Below the pieces are notes generated by a model that worked only from the letters and a program-made list of their open reading frames with translations, was not told where the DNA came from and searched no databases. From Bradyrhizobium sp. BRP22 (GTDB taxonomy: Bacteria > Pseudomonadota > Alphaproteobacteria > Rhizobiales > Xanthobacteraceae), in NCBI RefSeq assembly GCF_020194175.1, contig NZ_JADYVX010000048.1, positions 1-51,290 on the forward strand: a DNA stretch of 51,290 nucleotides, given 5' to 3'. The translations under genes and the position numbers were made by a program. This document shows, piece by piece, positions 20,065 through 28,112 of the stretch (the first letter of the stretch is position 1; each line of letters starts with the position of its first letter).

Positions 20065-20656
20065 GCGAGTAACACCTCGGATGTCCGCGAGCGCTGACTT
20101 GAAGCCTTGCGATGGCGGTGATCGGCTTGTGCAGCCCCATCTGGTCGAGCACCTTGAATGAGTGCGATACAGTCAGCGGCGGCTCCAAGGTTTCCCAGAT
20201 CTCGACCTGGTAGGCATTAACATACCCGTCGAAGAACATCTTCAGGTAGCGCTTGAGGCCGCGCTCTAGGTCGGGATTTGAGTGGCTGATCTCGACCCAC
20301 GCAAGAACCTCATCGCCGAGCAGGCGCCCCCGCTCGCGCGCCTGCTCGGCGAACCGTCCGGCGCGATACTCGATCCGCAATGCATTGCACAGGAATTTGC
20401 CATCCAGGTAGACCTCGCATTTGAGCACGATGAAATCGGCGCGGCCCCGCACCTCCAACACGTTGTACTGATAACGCGGACTGCGCGTCGCGTTCAGGTA
20501 TTGAGCGTGATAGATGCGGTCGGGGAAGAAGACGATCTTGAAAACCTGATTCCTTGGCGCCGTCACGTTGGGGTTGAACGCCGGCGCCGCAGCTGCGCCC
20601 GGAGCTGGAGTCGGAATAACGGCATCCGCATCGATCAAGTCGAACCGGGGATACAT
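20045..20656 (-). CDS. hypothetical protein, 203 aa, operon partner of GMC/cupin genes
   Basis: ATG at 20656 opens MYPRFDLIDADAVIPTPAPG and an Ala/Pro linker, followed by a structured domain (QVFKIVFFPDRIYHAQYLNA, YQYNVLEVRGRADFIVLKCE, VYLDGKFLCNALRIEYRAGR, RYLKMFFDGYVNAYQVEIWE). The last 20 residues (RLQVSARGHPRCYSRASLIP) look foreign. Shifting the frame by one at about 20110 gives FKSALADIRGVTRVQVSF, which runs into the cupin protein, so the gene is probably frameshifted and once encoded a longer or fused protein. I do not recognise the fold. It starts 4 bases after the GMC oxidoreductase stop, so it belongs to the same transcription unit. Confidence 0.6.
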   Translation of the reverse strand: MYPRFDLIDADAVIPTPAPGAAAAPAFNPNVTAPRNQVFKIVFFPDRIYHAQYLNATRSPRYQYNVLEVRGRADFIVLKCEVYLDGKFLCNALRIEYRAGRFAEQARERGRLLGDEVLAWVEISHSNPDLERGLKRYLKMFFDGYVNAYQVEIWETLEPPLTVSHSFKVLDQMGLHKPITAIARLQVSARGHPRCYSRASLIP

Positions 20657-20660
20657 AGCG

Positions 20661-21205
20661 CTAAATACTGGTCAGCAGGTGGTCGGCGACCCGGAACGCG
20701 TTCGCCTGAATGGTGAGGGTTGGATTGGCGCCGCCCGATGTTGGCATAAAGGCTCCATCGTTCACATAAAGATTGTCGAACTCCCAGGCCCGGCAATGCG
20801 GATCCAGAACCGAGTCATTTGGGTCGCTGCCAAAGCGTGCGCCACCGAGAATGTGGTTGGCCATGCGGGCGAGCGCGTTCTCCGCCACATAGATTGAGCC
20901 TTGTCCCTGGATCGGATAGTCATGGCCGACAGGATCGCCGCCGTAGCGCAGCACGTCTCTGCACTGCTTCGCCATCACATCCATCAGATAGCGGTCACGT
21001 TCATGCCAGCCCTTAATCACATAAGCGACTGGTCGGCCCCATTTGTCCTTGACCTCTGGATGCAGCTCGATGCGATTATCAGACTGGGGCATTTGCTTGG
21101 CCATGAAGCTGATCGATAAACCACGGCCGAACTCGGGATCGAAGGAAGTCGATGAAGCGGTCGCCGCGCATACCGGTAGCGCCCATAAAGCCGTTCCACA
21201 AAGTA
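20661..21205 (-). pseudogene. GMC-family oxidoreductase, C-terminal fragment
   Basis: The surviving part is the GMC C-terminal domain: DNRIELHPEVKDKWGRPVAY, then NHILGGARFGSD, CRAWEFDNLYVNDGAFMPTS, and GGANPTLTIQANAFRVADHL. The HILG...RxG, NLYVxDGxxxPTSGGxNPTLTIQA motifs are diagnostic for these FAD-dependent alcohol/sugar oxidases. The N-terminal FAD-binding half is absent. Above 21104 the frame is shifted (TLWNGFMGATGMRGDRFID in another frame) and the gene ends at a junction with an IS3-type terminal fragment near 21220. It was the first preserved gene of the operon running down to 14797. Confidence 0.8.
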
Positions 21206-21219
21206 CCGAGATCCTGGCT

Positions 21220-21293
21220 GCCGTTGCTCCACCCGCGCCACTTGGCGTACAAAACTCCGAGAGGCTGTTGGATGAAAATTCAGTGGCAAGTCA
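21220..21293 (+). repeat. terminal fragment of an IS3-family element (copy A)
   Basis: About 75 bases starting at CCGTTGCTCCACCCG and ending at GAAAATTCAGTGGCAAGTCA match, with few differences, the reverse complement of about 44019-44097, where they form the 3' end of an IS3-type transposase (PLGVQNSE...LLDENSVA) and the element end TGACCTGCCACTGAA. Here only the end remains, abutting the truncated GMC oxidoreductase gene. It probably marks a past insertion followed by deletion. Confidence 0.75.
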
Positions 21294-21498
21294 ATCTGCG
21301 CGAAAAGCGGGGTCGCTCAAATGCTCCAACTTGGTTGGTGTTTCACCGACGGACAGGCCATTCCGCCAGATATTCCGTTAGCAGCTCGTCGTGCTTCGGG
21401 GGCCCGCGACATCTGTTCTTGACCCGAACCGACAAAATCCAAGCAATCGACAATGAGGAGCGGGGCACACCATCATGCAAGCCCACCGCAAGCTCCGC

Positions 21499-21993
21499 TC
21501 AGTAGTCCTCTTCATATCGCTTGTCGAATACCGAGAAACCAAGCGACAAGTACAAGGGCAGCGCCTTCGGGCTATCGTACTCGTCTGTGTGAAGCCAGAT
21601 CCGCCTTGGCCGCCAAGTCCATGCCATTCTGAGGCATTCCGATAGAAAATAACGTCCAAGCCCTCTTCCCTCCAGCTGGACATCAATCCCGAAATGCACG
21701 AGCTCCAGTTCGCGGTCGGATCGTTGGCGAAACTCACATAAGCCAGAGGCAATGCCACCCACGCGCAACACAAGGATGGTCAGGTCCAGCCCGCCGATGA
21801 GCTGCGCCACCTCAGCCTCGGGCGCTTTGGTGCGGAGGTCCCATTGAACGCGGGCTCCGACCAAACGGAACAGCTGCAGATAGTCTTTCACCGCGAGTCG
21901 CTCTCTGGTGATCGACAGCGGTAGGTCAAGCGGTGGAGCCCTCGTTGCGTGCGACGCGTCGGTCATCTCGAGATAAGTGACCCACACCTTCAT
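21499..21993 (-). CDS. GNAT-family N-acetyltransferase
   Basis: ATG at 21991-21993 is preceded by GGAGGAAGC. The 164-residue protein has the GNAT layout: LTILVLRVGGIASGLCEF (beta strands), ELELVHFGIDVQLEGRGLGR (motif A, Q/RxxGxG/A acetyl-CoA pyrophosphate loop), YFLSECLRMAW, RIWLHTDEYDSPKALPLYLS and LGFSVFDKRYEEDY (motif B, the usual Y-x-x-LGF end). It transfers acetyl from acetyl-CoA to an unknown amine. Its start overlaps the stop of the upstream ORF (ATGA at 21990-21993), so the two are probably co-translated. Confidence 0.85.
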   Translation of the reverse strand: MKVWVTYLEMTDASHATRAPPLDLPLSITRERLAVKDYLQLFRLVGARVQWDLRTKAPEAEVAQLIGGLDLTILVLRVGGIASGLCEFRQRSDRELELVHFGIDVQLEGRGLGRYFLSECLRMAWTWRPRRIWLHTDEYDSPKALPLYLSLGFSVFDKRYEEDY

Positions 21994-22409
21994 CCGCTTC
22001 CTCCGTCAGGACCGGCAAAAAGCAGACAACGGTCGATCAAGTCGCGGCGTCGCCACGTTGGAAAGCAAGTGGGCGGACGACAGATCGTCCACACGAGCCG
22101 GGTCTCCTTAATTGCCCGCTCGTCTGCAGCCAACACATTCGCGTCAATCAGCCACATATCGGCGCTATCCGGCAAGCCTGGATCCGATATTATGCGAGGC
22201 ACGGCCCAGGGGTGTAGGAATAGAGCACGGTCAACGGCCACATGCGGTACGGCTAACAGTCGGTGATCCGAGCTCTGGCGGAGTCCATGGAAGTCAGGGA
22301 TGTGGAAGACTGAAGCAGCACAAGATCTGTCCATCGACGTCGGAAGGATGGCGCGAATTTCGCGGATCCGATCGGAATACCGGGCGCGGATAACGGTAAC
22401 CGCGTTCAT
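21990..22409 (-). CDS. hypothetical protein, 139 aa, coupled to GNAT gene
   Basis: The frame opens with MNAVTVIRARYSDRIREIRA at 22409 and ends at 21990, inside the GNAT start codon. The middle (LRQSSDHRLLAVPHVAVDRA, LFLHPWAVPRIISDPGLPDS, ADMWLIDANVLAADERAIKE) looks structured; the C-terminus is Arg/Cys/Pro-rich and may be shifted. No family recognised. Being upstream of and overlapping a GNAT gene, it could be a substrate, partner or antitoxin-like protein, but nothing in the sequence proves this. Confidence 0.55.
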   Translation of the reverse strand: MNAVTVIRARYSDRIREIRAILPTSMDRSCAASVFHIPDFHGLRQSSDHRLLAVPHVAVDRALFLHPWAVPRIISDPGLPDSADMWLIDANVLAADERAIKETRLVWTICRPPTCFPTWRRRDLIDRCLLFAGPDGGSG

Positions 22410-22515
22410 CGCGTGAACTGCTCAGCAATTACTTCCCTAGCCAAGGAACGAATCTATTGCTGCCAAGTCCGTCATAAAACTCCTTATCCGCAGCATAGGC
22501 GTGCCAGGTGTTTCG

Positions 22516-22899
22516 TCAAACGCGACTATAACCATCCAGAGAATTCCTCTTTGAGGTATTTGTTGATTGCACCGAAATTGTGAAATCGAGCGCCCAATCT
22601 CTCCCAAAGATATCTTTCGGATCCATCAGCGACGAGCTCCATAATCCGGATAAGGCTCTCGGTGGACGCTCCGCGTCCGCCGCCCAGGCATCAAAGAATG
22701 CCGCAGCGTCCTCGGTAAGGATCAGTCGCGGTCGGACAACTCCCTTTTTCAGATACCTCGCATCGTATTCGGTATATAGTTCCGGCCACAACTTGTTGCA
22801 ACGTGCGCGCACAACTGATGGCTCGGCGGTAAACATCGCCAGCGTCAGGGCACCGAACAATTCTTTGGGACTCCAAGTGCGTCGAACGGGCGTGATCAT
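22516..22899 (-). CDS. hypothetical protein, 127 aa
   Basis: The ATG at 22897-22899 is chosen because GGAGGA lies five bases upstream; a longer frame to 23055 lacks a site. The protein starts MITPVRRTWSPKELFGALTL, AMFTAEPSVVRARCNKLWPE and continues with a helical middle (EDAAAFFDAWAADAE). It is soluble with no signal peptide. I do not recognise the family. It is a single-gene unit in the same direction as the GNAT pair but 107 bases away. Confidence 0.6.
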   Translation of the reverse strand: MITPVRRTWSPKELFGALTLAMFTAEPSVVRARCNKLWPELYTEYDARYLKKGVVRPRLILTEDAAAFFDAWAADAERPPRALSGLWSSSLMDPKDIFGRDWALDFTISVQSTNTSKRNSLDGYSRV

Positions 22900-23103
22900 A
22901 CGATTCCTCCAAATCACGAACGGTGCGAGCGGTCTGGCAGACGCATTCTCTTCCCGAACGCGTGCAAAGCATATTTGCCACCGAGCATGCCGTCGCCCCC
23001 CTGTTTTGGTGGGCTGCAATGTTAGGCCGCACTCCTTTAGACTCGCCTGAAACATCGTCTCGACGGCTCAAGAGAAGCCCACCGTGGCCATCATTGATCT
23101 CGG

Positions 23104-23352
23104 TCAAGCTCGATCACCAGGACGAATTGCAGTACACTCTCGCGGCACCGCATTAGATTTTCGTAAGCCGCCCATCCCAAGTGCTGGGCGGGCGTCGCTC
23201 GGGGCGGCTATCTTGGACCATATCAATTGCAACGGCACTTGGCCGCGGTGTTGCCCTTCGAACGTGCGGGTCTCGTCAGGCGCCATCCTGGCTCGCCGCG
23301 CAGCGAACTGCGGGTCTTTCTGAGCTGCTACCGTTTCAAAGTCCCAAACCAT
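23104..23352 (-). CDS. possible hypothetical protein fragment
   Basis: The minus frame reads MVWDFETVAAQKDPQFAARR, ARMAPDETRTFEGQHRGQVP, then becomes less convincing. Upstream of the ATG the same frame continues without stop into LAWHLDTNGS, so the true start may lie further right or the gene is a remnant. No family or function recognised. Confidence 0.3.
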   Translation of the reverse strand: MVWDFETVAAQKDPQFAARRARMAPDETRTFEGQHRGQVPLQLIWSKIAAPSDARPALGMGGLRKSNAVPRECTAIRPGDRA

Positions 23353-23699
23353 CGATCCATTTGTGTCGAGATGCCAGGCCAGCCCAGGCCCAGAACAACC
23401 TGGCGTTCAACTCCGGAGATCCCGCAGCCTAGGTGATGACAACTGCGCGAGGGTATTGATGACCAACTGTTTCCGCGAACAGGATGGCGCAAGCACGCGA
23501 GCGTGGACCGCTGGCATCACTACTAACGGAGGAGGGGAGGGTTACAAACTTTCGTATAGTTCTCCAAACGCTTTCAATATCGAAGGCTTACCTGCGTACA
23601 ATTGAGACGACATCGCAACGATTATAATTTCGTCAAGATTGGCCGGAGCGTCGCTAATGGCTTTCGGCGCAGGAAACTAAGACGAGCTGACCGACAATC

Positions 23700-24023
23700 A
23701 TGAAGTTCTATCGCAAGACGCCGTGCGATCCGTCGATCTGCAGCGAGTGTCGTCGATCACTGCGGTCGGGCTACCTGCGAGATGTCTGCACGCGGCAGCC
23801 CTATTGCAACTACGAATGCTATCTTCGCTGCCGGACGAAGACTCTGCTCGCGGAATGGCTCGCTGTCCCACAAGGCCAGGGACTAGCGCCTGACGAGTCG
23901 GTACATCTCGAAACCCTCGGTTCGTTTAACGTGCTTGTTGCCGCTTGCTACCTGGATTCGATCGTGCGCGCCCAAGCCGCGCTGCTGGGCGAATCGATGA
24001 TGACTGAAACCTCTAGGACCTAG
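23700..24023 (+). CDS. Cys-quartet protein, 107 aa (C-x2-C-x18-C-x3-C)
   Basis: ATG at 23700 opens MKFYRKTPCDPSICSECRRS, LRSGYLRDVCTRQPYCNYEC, YLRC and then a helical C-terminal half ending at 24023. C14, C17, C36 and C40 follow the same scheme as the 64- and 86-residue proteins at 12769 and 13180, and YLRD-x2-T-x2-PYC-x3-CY is nearly identical to the first of these. Extra cysteines (C9, C30, C44) occur. A one-zinc fold is inferred. The C-terminal half has no counterpart in the smaller relatives. The gene lies 171 bases upstream of the glmS/nodM-type gene in the same direction. Ribosome binding site weak. Confidence 0.65.
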   Translation: MKFYRKTPCDPSICSECRRSLRSGYLRDVCTRQPYCNYECYLRCRTKTLLAEWLAVPQGQGLAPDESVHLETLGSFNVLVAACYLDSIVRAQAALLGESMMTETSRT

Positions 24024-24087
24024 CTCGCGGTGTGCGTGCGGCGAGAGCAATTGCCCGATGGCCAAACCGAAGGATAAATCGCTAACG

Positions 24088-24189
24088 ATGTCGGAATCTA
24101 CAATGAGCATTGCGTCCCTTCAGACCGGTGAATTTGGTAAAGAGATTTCCGCGCATGTGAAGATGATTTTCTTGAAGCTGGGCCATTGA
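24088..24189 (+). CDS. 33-codon ORF immediately before glmS
   Basis: ATG 24088-24090, with AAGGA about 12 bases upstream, opens MSESTMSIASLQTGEFGKEI and ends KLGH at TGA 24187-24189, only 4 bases before the glmS ATG. The close spacing would couple translation, as a leader peptide or as the tail of a former upstream gene. No family recognised. Confidence 0.35.
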   Translation: MSESTMSIASLQTGEFGKEISAHVKMIFLKLGH

Positions 24190-24193
24190 TCGC

Positions 24194-26020
24194 ATGTGCG
24201 GGATTGTCGGCATTGTGGGGCGTGGTCCGGTTGCGGAGCAGCTGATCGAGTCTCTCAAACGGCTCGAATATCGCGGCTACGACTCCGCAGGCGTGGCGAC
24301 GCTTGAAGGCGACCGTCTCGAGCGCCGGCGCGCCCAGGGCAAGTTGAAAAATCTCCAGGCGCGGCTAAGCGGCGATCCGCTGTCAGGTCATACGGGTATT
24401 GGTCATACGCGCTGGGCTACCCATGGCAAGCCGACCGAGAGCAATGCCCATCCGCATGCGACGGACAGTGTGGCGGTCGTCCATAACGGGATCATCGAGA
24501 ATTTCCGCGAGCTGCGGGCTGAGCTGGAGCAGAATGGTGCTAGCTTCGCCTCCGAGACCGACAGCGAGGTGGTGGCGCATCTCGTCGAATCCTATCTAAG
24601 GAATGGCTACTCTCCGCAGGCCGCAGTCAAAGCGTCGCTCGCGCGGCTGAGTGGCGCGTTCGCGCTGGCATTCCTGTTCAAAGGCCACAAAGATCTCATG
24701 ATCGGCGCGCGCAAGGGGTCGCCGCTTGCGATCGGGCATGGCAAGAGCGAAATGTATTTAGGATCGGATGCCATTGCGCTCGCGCCCTTCACCGACACAA
24801 TTACCTATCTTGAAGACGGTGACTGGGCTGTGCTTACCCGCACGATCGCCCTCATCTATGATTCGAATGGCGCCATCGTCCGTCGGGAAATGCTGAAGCC
24901 GGGCGCGTCATCGCTCCTGGTTGACAAGGCGAATTATCGCCACTTCATGGCCAAGGAAATTCACGAGCAGCCGGACGTCGTCGGGCAGACGCTGGCGCAT
25001 TATGTCGATCTGGCTGCTAAGCGCATCAAACTTCCAATCGAGCTGCCATTCGACTTCAATGACATTCGGCGCATCGCGATCGCAGCTTGCGGCACCGCAA
25101 GCTATGCCGGTCACGTTGCCAAGTACTGGTTCGAGCGGTTGGCGCGTATACCGGTCGAGCTCGATGTCGCCTCCGAGCTCCGATACCGCGAGGCGCCTTT
25201 GCGCCAAGGGGATCTGGCGATCGTCATCTCGCAGTCCGGCGAGACCGCCGACACGCTAGCTGCATTGCGCTATGCCAAAGCGCAAGGTCTGCACACAATC
25301 GCTGTAGTCAACGTGCCGACTTCGACGATTGCGCGCGAGAGCGAAACGTTGCTGGCGACTCTGGCGGGGCCCGAAATCGGTGTTGCCTCGACGAAAGCTT
25401 TCACCTGCCAGTTGATGGTGATGGCGGCCCTTGCAGTCGCGGCAGGCAAGGAGCGCGGAGAACTATCCGACATCGATGAAATGAAGCTCGTGAGCGAGCT
25501 GATCGAAGTTCCGCGGCTGATCGCCGCGGCGCTCGCGATCGAGCCGCAGATCAAAGAGCTCTCGCACGAAATCGCCAAATCGCGCGCTGTGCTCTATCTC
25601 GGCCGCGGCACCTCGTTCCCTTTGGCGTTGGAGGGCGCGCTGAAGCTGAAGGAAATCTCCTATATCCATGCCGAGGGCTATGCAGCCGGCGAGCTCAAGC
25701 ACGGCCCGATTGCGGTGATCGATGCGAGCATGCCGGTGGTGGTGATCGCTCCTCACGATCGGGTTTTCGAAAAGGCCGTGTCGAACATGCAGGAAGTTGG
25801 TGCTCGTGGGGGCAACATCATCCTGATCAGCGATGCGAGAGGGGCATCGGAAGCGAGGATGGAGGCTTGCGTGACCATTGTGCTGCCAGACATGGCGGCA
25901 ACCTTTACGGCCATTGTCTATGCTATTCCGCTGCAGCTCTTAGCCTACCATACGGCTGTCGTAATGGGAACGGACATCGATCAGCCACGCAATCTCGCAA
26001 AATCGGTGACCGTCGAATAG
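24194..26020 (+). CDS. glmS: glutamine--fructose-6-phosphate aminotransferase (GlmS/NodM type), intact
   Basis: The enzyme converts fructose-6-P and glutamine into glucosamine-6-P and glutamate. It feeds cell-wall synthesis and, as NodM in rhizobia, the chitin backbone of Nod factors. The 608-residue protein is full length. It starts MCGIVGIVG, where Cys2 is the glutaminase nucleophile. HTRWATHG and NGIIENF belong to the glutaminase domain (residues 1 to about 220). Two SIS isomerase domains follow (AACGTASYAG, ISQSGETADTLAALR, GRGTSFPLALEGALKLKEIS, EGYAAGELKHGP), ending DQPRNLAKSVTVE. Because the surroundings are an accessory island, I read it as a second, symbiotic copy (NodM role) next to a housekeeping glmS elsewhere. 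No nod box was seen in the upstream 170 bases. Confidence 0.93.
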   Translation: MCGIVGIVGRGPVAEQLIESLKRLEYRGYDSAGVATLEGDRLERRRAQGKLKNLQARLSGDPLSGHTGIGHTRWATHGKPTESNAHPHATDSVAVVHNGIIENFRELRAELEQNGASFASETDSEVVAHLVESYLRNGYSPQAAVKASLARLSGAFALAFLFKGHKDLMIGARKGSPLAIGHGKSEMYLGSDAIALAPFTDTITYLEDGDWAVLTRTIALIYDSNGAIVRREMLKPGASSLLVDKANYRHFMAKEIHEQPDVVGQTLAHYVDLAAKRIKLPIELPFDFNDIRRIAIAACGTASYAGHVAKYWFERLARIPVELDVASELRYREAPLRQGDLAIVISQSGETADTLAALRYAKAQGLHTIAVVNVPTSTIARESETLLATLAGPEIGVASTKAFTCQLMVMAALAVAAGKERGELSDIDEMKLVSELIEVPRLIAAALAIEPQIKELSHEIAKSRAVLYLGRGTSFPLALEGALKLKEISYIHAEGYAAGELKHGPIAVIDASMPVVVIAPHDRVFEKAVSNMQEVGARGGNIILISDARGASEARMEACVTIVLPDMAATFTAIVYAIPLQLLAYHTAVVMGTDIDQPRNLAKSVTVE

Positions 26021-26531
26021 GCGGGCAGGGCGAAAGTCGCAGCAGTCGTAGCCCCTCCAGCCGGCAAGCTTCGTGTCGGTCATGTCCGTTCTGTGGAAGC
26101 CAAGACCGAGCAGATTTCAATTTTTCTGGCGTCCATGTTGCGGTCGATTGTCGTTGCTGTGTTGCCTGGCACGGCGTCCAGATCGGGTTGCGGACACGAA
26201 TGCATGCATCGCATCTGAAAGCCTCAAGAGTACAACCGGAGTTCAAGCTCGCGGATAGCGCGATCTATCGGGACTGTTGTCAGCGCGGCCGTGATTGAAG
26301 CGCCGCTTCAATTGGTCGGATGCCACGTCTGGCCCGGCGCTGCTTAATCGGTGAGCCAGAGCGGCCGTTTCGGGTAGATAGCTGTTTAGCGCCTCACAGC
26401 AAATTTGTAGGGGCTCACCGGAACCGTGATATGCTAGCGAGTGGATGCTGTCCTTTGGAAACCGCGGCCGCGGCAGCGGATGGATCTGTTCGGGAGCGGC
26501 CTGTCGCACGTCGCCATTCGCGAGGTCGATC
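26021..26531. other. no recognisable gene
   Basis: Several overlapping frames exist on both strands without family motifs or start sites. A minus frame reading LPRPRFPKDSIHSLAYHGSG and ALNSYLPETAALAHRL has some protein-like character but no supported start, so I leave it uncalled. Confidence 0.3.
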
Positions 26532-26777
26532 ATGATCTCTGACGAGGTCCGCCTCATCACCCGAAGCGCAAGGCGCCTCTTCACCTGCGCCAATCGTCAG
26601 CACATCAGGTGGTGCAAAATCGCGCGCGAGGGTTACCCCCCTCGCAAAATCGAAGACCGGCTATTTGTCAGGCGCTGTTCCGTGAGCCGACTTCATTCTG
26701 TGCGCATCAAGCAGGTTGTCTCGAGTTTGCTTTGCGCAGGAGCGGCGGAGGGGGACGGAATGCGAACCGGCGTCTAA
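26532..26777 (+). CDS. possible small basic protein, 81 aa
   Basis: ATG at 26532 with GAGG about 8 bases upstream opens MISDEVRLITRSARRLFTCA, NRQHIRWCKIAREGYPPRKI. The first 45 residues look plausible (basic, two Cys, aromatic residues); the remainder is poor. It may be a frameshifted remnant. No family recognised. Confidence 0.27.
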   Translation: MISDEVRLITRSARRLFTCANRQHIRWCKIAREGYPPRKIEDRLFVRRCSVSRLHSVRIKQVVSSLLCAGAAEGDGMRTGV

Positions 26778-26907
26778 TTTCGCAACAGTGTCCGGTTCAG
26801 GACGGGTATGTCCGGAACCTAGCACTGAGGCGCAAGTATCCCGCCCGGTGCGGAGCGAGGGCACTGGTTGCCATTGTTTGAGCGCCTGAGGCCTGCACAA
26901 CCTCCCT

Positions 26908-26925
26908 TGTGGCACAACGATTGCT
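26908..26925 (+). promoter_or_regulatory. candidate sigma-54 (RpoN) promoter
   Basis: TGTGGCACAACGATTGCT has GG (26911-26912) and GC (26923-26924) separated by ten bases, in the context GGCAC-N5-TTGCT, matching the -24/-12 consensus TGGCAC-N5-TTGCW. Transcription would start about 12 bases after GC, close to the TTG start of the next gene, so the actual translation start may lie further in. A NifA-like upstream site (TGT-N10-ACA) was not found; only TGT-N10-ACG near 26790. Confidence 0.5.
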
Positions 26926-26934
26926 GGAGGTTCG

Positions 26935-27375
26935 TTGTCAAGTTCCTTACGTGCACGCAACACCGCTTTTCGCGATGGTTCACTTTGTAAGTCGACGGGA
27001 GACAAAAATGCGAAGACCCTACCTGATCGATACAAGATAAATGCGGACTTCGTGCTCGGCGTGGAGAACGCAGAGGAAAACTCCAAGCTCGTACTCTGCA
27101 AAAGAAGCACGCCATTCCGCCGCATTCTCTGGAATATGGACATTGGCTCCGGCGCCATTACTTTGAATTCGAGCAATGGCGACCTCGCAATCGCGCCAGA
27201 AGGCCATCAACTCCGTCCGGCAGTTCAGCTTTTGCTCTGGACCTACAACTTTACCAGCGCTCGCCAGCATTGGGAATTCGATGAGAACCCAGGTCCTATC
27301 GTTAGTGTAGTCAACCCACAGCTGGGTATCACAACCAGTGCAAGTGCAGTGGGTGACGGCACCCCAATTGGCTAA
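26935..27375 (+). CDS. possible beta-trefoil (ricin-B-like) protein
   Basis: The TTG at 26935 is supported by GGAGG four bases upstream. The 146-residue protein shows repeated aromatic-rich units: SKLVLCKRSTPFRRILWNMD, GAITLNSSNGDLAIAPEG, VQLLLWTYNFTSARQHWEFD, GPIVSVVNPQLGITTSASAV, GDGTPI. The spacing of W-x-F/M-D, LxI and the closing DGTPI resembles ricin-type beta-trefoil carbohydrate-binding domains (inference from pattern). There is no clear signal peptide. The end after DGTPIG seems truncated, because the family normally continues with another Q-x-W unit. A sigma-54-like promoter lies just upstream. Confidence 0.45.
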   Translation: MSSSLRARNTAFRDGSLCKSTGDKNAKTLPDRYKINADFVLGVENAEENSKLVLCKRSTPFRRILWNMDIGSGAITLNSSNGDLAIAPEGHQLRPAVQLLLWTYNFTSARQHWEFDENPGPIVSVVNPQLGITTSASAVGDGTPIG

Positions 27376-27554
27376 TTCTGGCCGACTGTACAGCCGCGCA
27401 GCAGTGCCCTTTTGTGCCCCTGGCGCCTCAGAGCTGCTTAGCTCTTCGCCAACAACTTCGTCTCCGAACTACTGCAAAGTGATAAGAGCGAATCACAGGA
27501 GTGGCGGTTGGATCGAGAGGCCCCGCTCTTTGCAGGGGCGGCTGAAGGCGATTC

Positions 27555-28112
27555 ATGCCCAAGAAAGCCGCGCCGCGGCCGATGAAAAGGCGAAGCTCGT
27601 CATTGCGGATTTGCGCGCCAACCGGATGGCAAAGCCGTCGATCTCATCGAGCAGCCCTTCATGAGAAGGCGACCTACTACGCCTTTCCTGATGACCAATC
27701 CTATCTGAACCTCGAGGCGGCGCGACTGCGGCACATTGCCGGAACGGCGTGGTCGACCAAATACTACATGAACATGCGACCGCTATATCGGCAACTCTCT
27801 GAAACCGGAGCCGTCGGGCGCAACAAAAGTTCGAAAGAGTCTGGACAGTACCGTACATTCGACAACAGGTCTGACACCGACATCGTCAGAGTTTACGAAG
27901 AGTCGTTCAGGGCCAACGAGCCTGGCCACCCACATTTCGGTGAGATGCTCGCTCAGATCGAAAAGAGTCGGCTCACGGAATCAACGCGTGGGCACCTGTT
28001 CGTCTTGCGCGAGATCGATGCCAAAACAGAGCTCTTCACGCGAGCCGAGTGTGCGAGCGGCCACGTCTTCCTCACCGCGTTTCCGTGGTCACGGTGCGCG
28101 CGGACAGCGTAA
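27555..28112 (+). CDS. hypothetical protein, C-terminus overlapping a convergent MFS gene
   Basis: From about 27650 the frame reads well: EKATYYAFPDDQSYLNLEAA, RLRHIAGTAWSTKYYMNMRP, LYRQLSETGAVGRNKSSKES, SDTDIVRVYEESFRANEPGH and TRGHLFVLREIDAKTELFTR. The first 30 residues are Arg/Ser-rich and probably not original. A different upstream frame (LKAIHAQESRAAADEKAKLV) may hold the true N-terminus, which would make this frameshifted. The last 14 codons overlap the 3' end of the opposite-strand transporter gene. Family and function unknown. Confidence 0.45.
   Translation: MPKKAAPRPMKRRSSSLRICAPTGWQSRRSHRAALHEKATYYAFPDDQSYLNLEAARLRHIAGTAWSTKYYMNMRPLYRQLSETGAVGRNKSSKESGQYRTFDNRSDTDIVRVYEESFRANEPGHPHFGEMLAQIEKSRLTESTRGHLFVLREIDAKTELFTRAECASGHVFLTAFPWSRCARTA

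Noticed and set aside
23170..23200. GC-rich hairpin resembling a terminator
   Set aside because: No T-tract follows on either strand.
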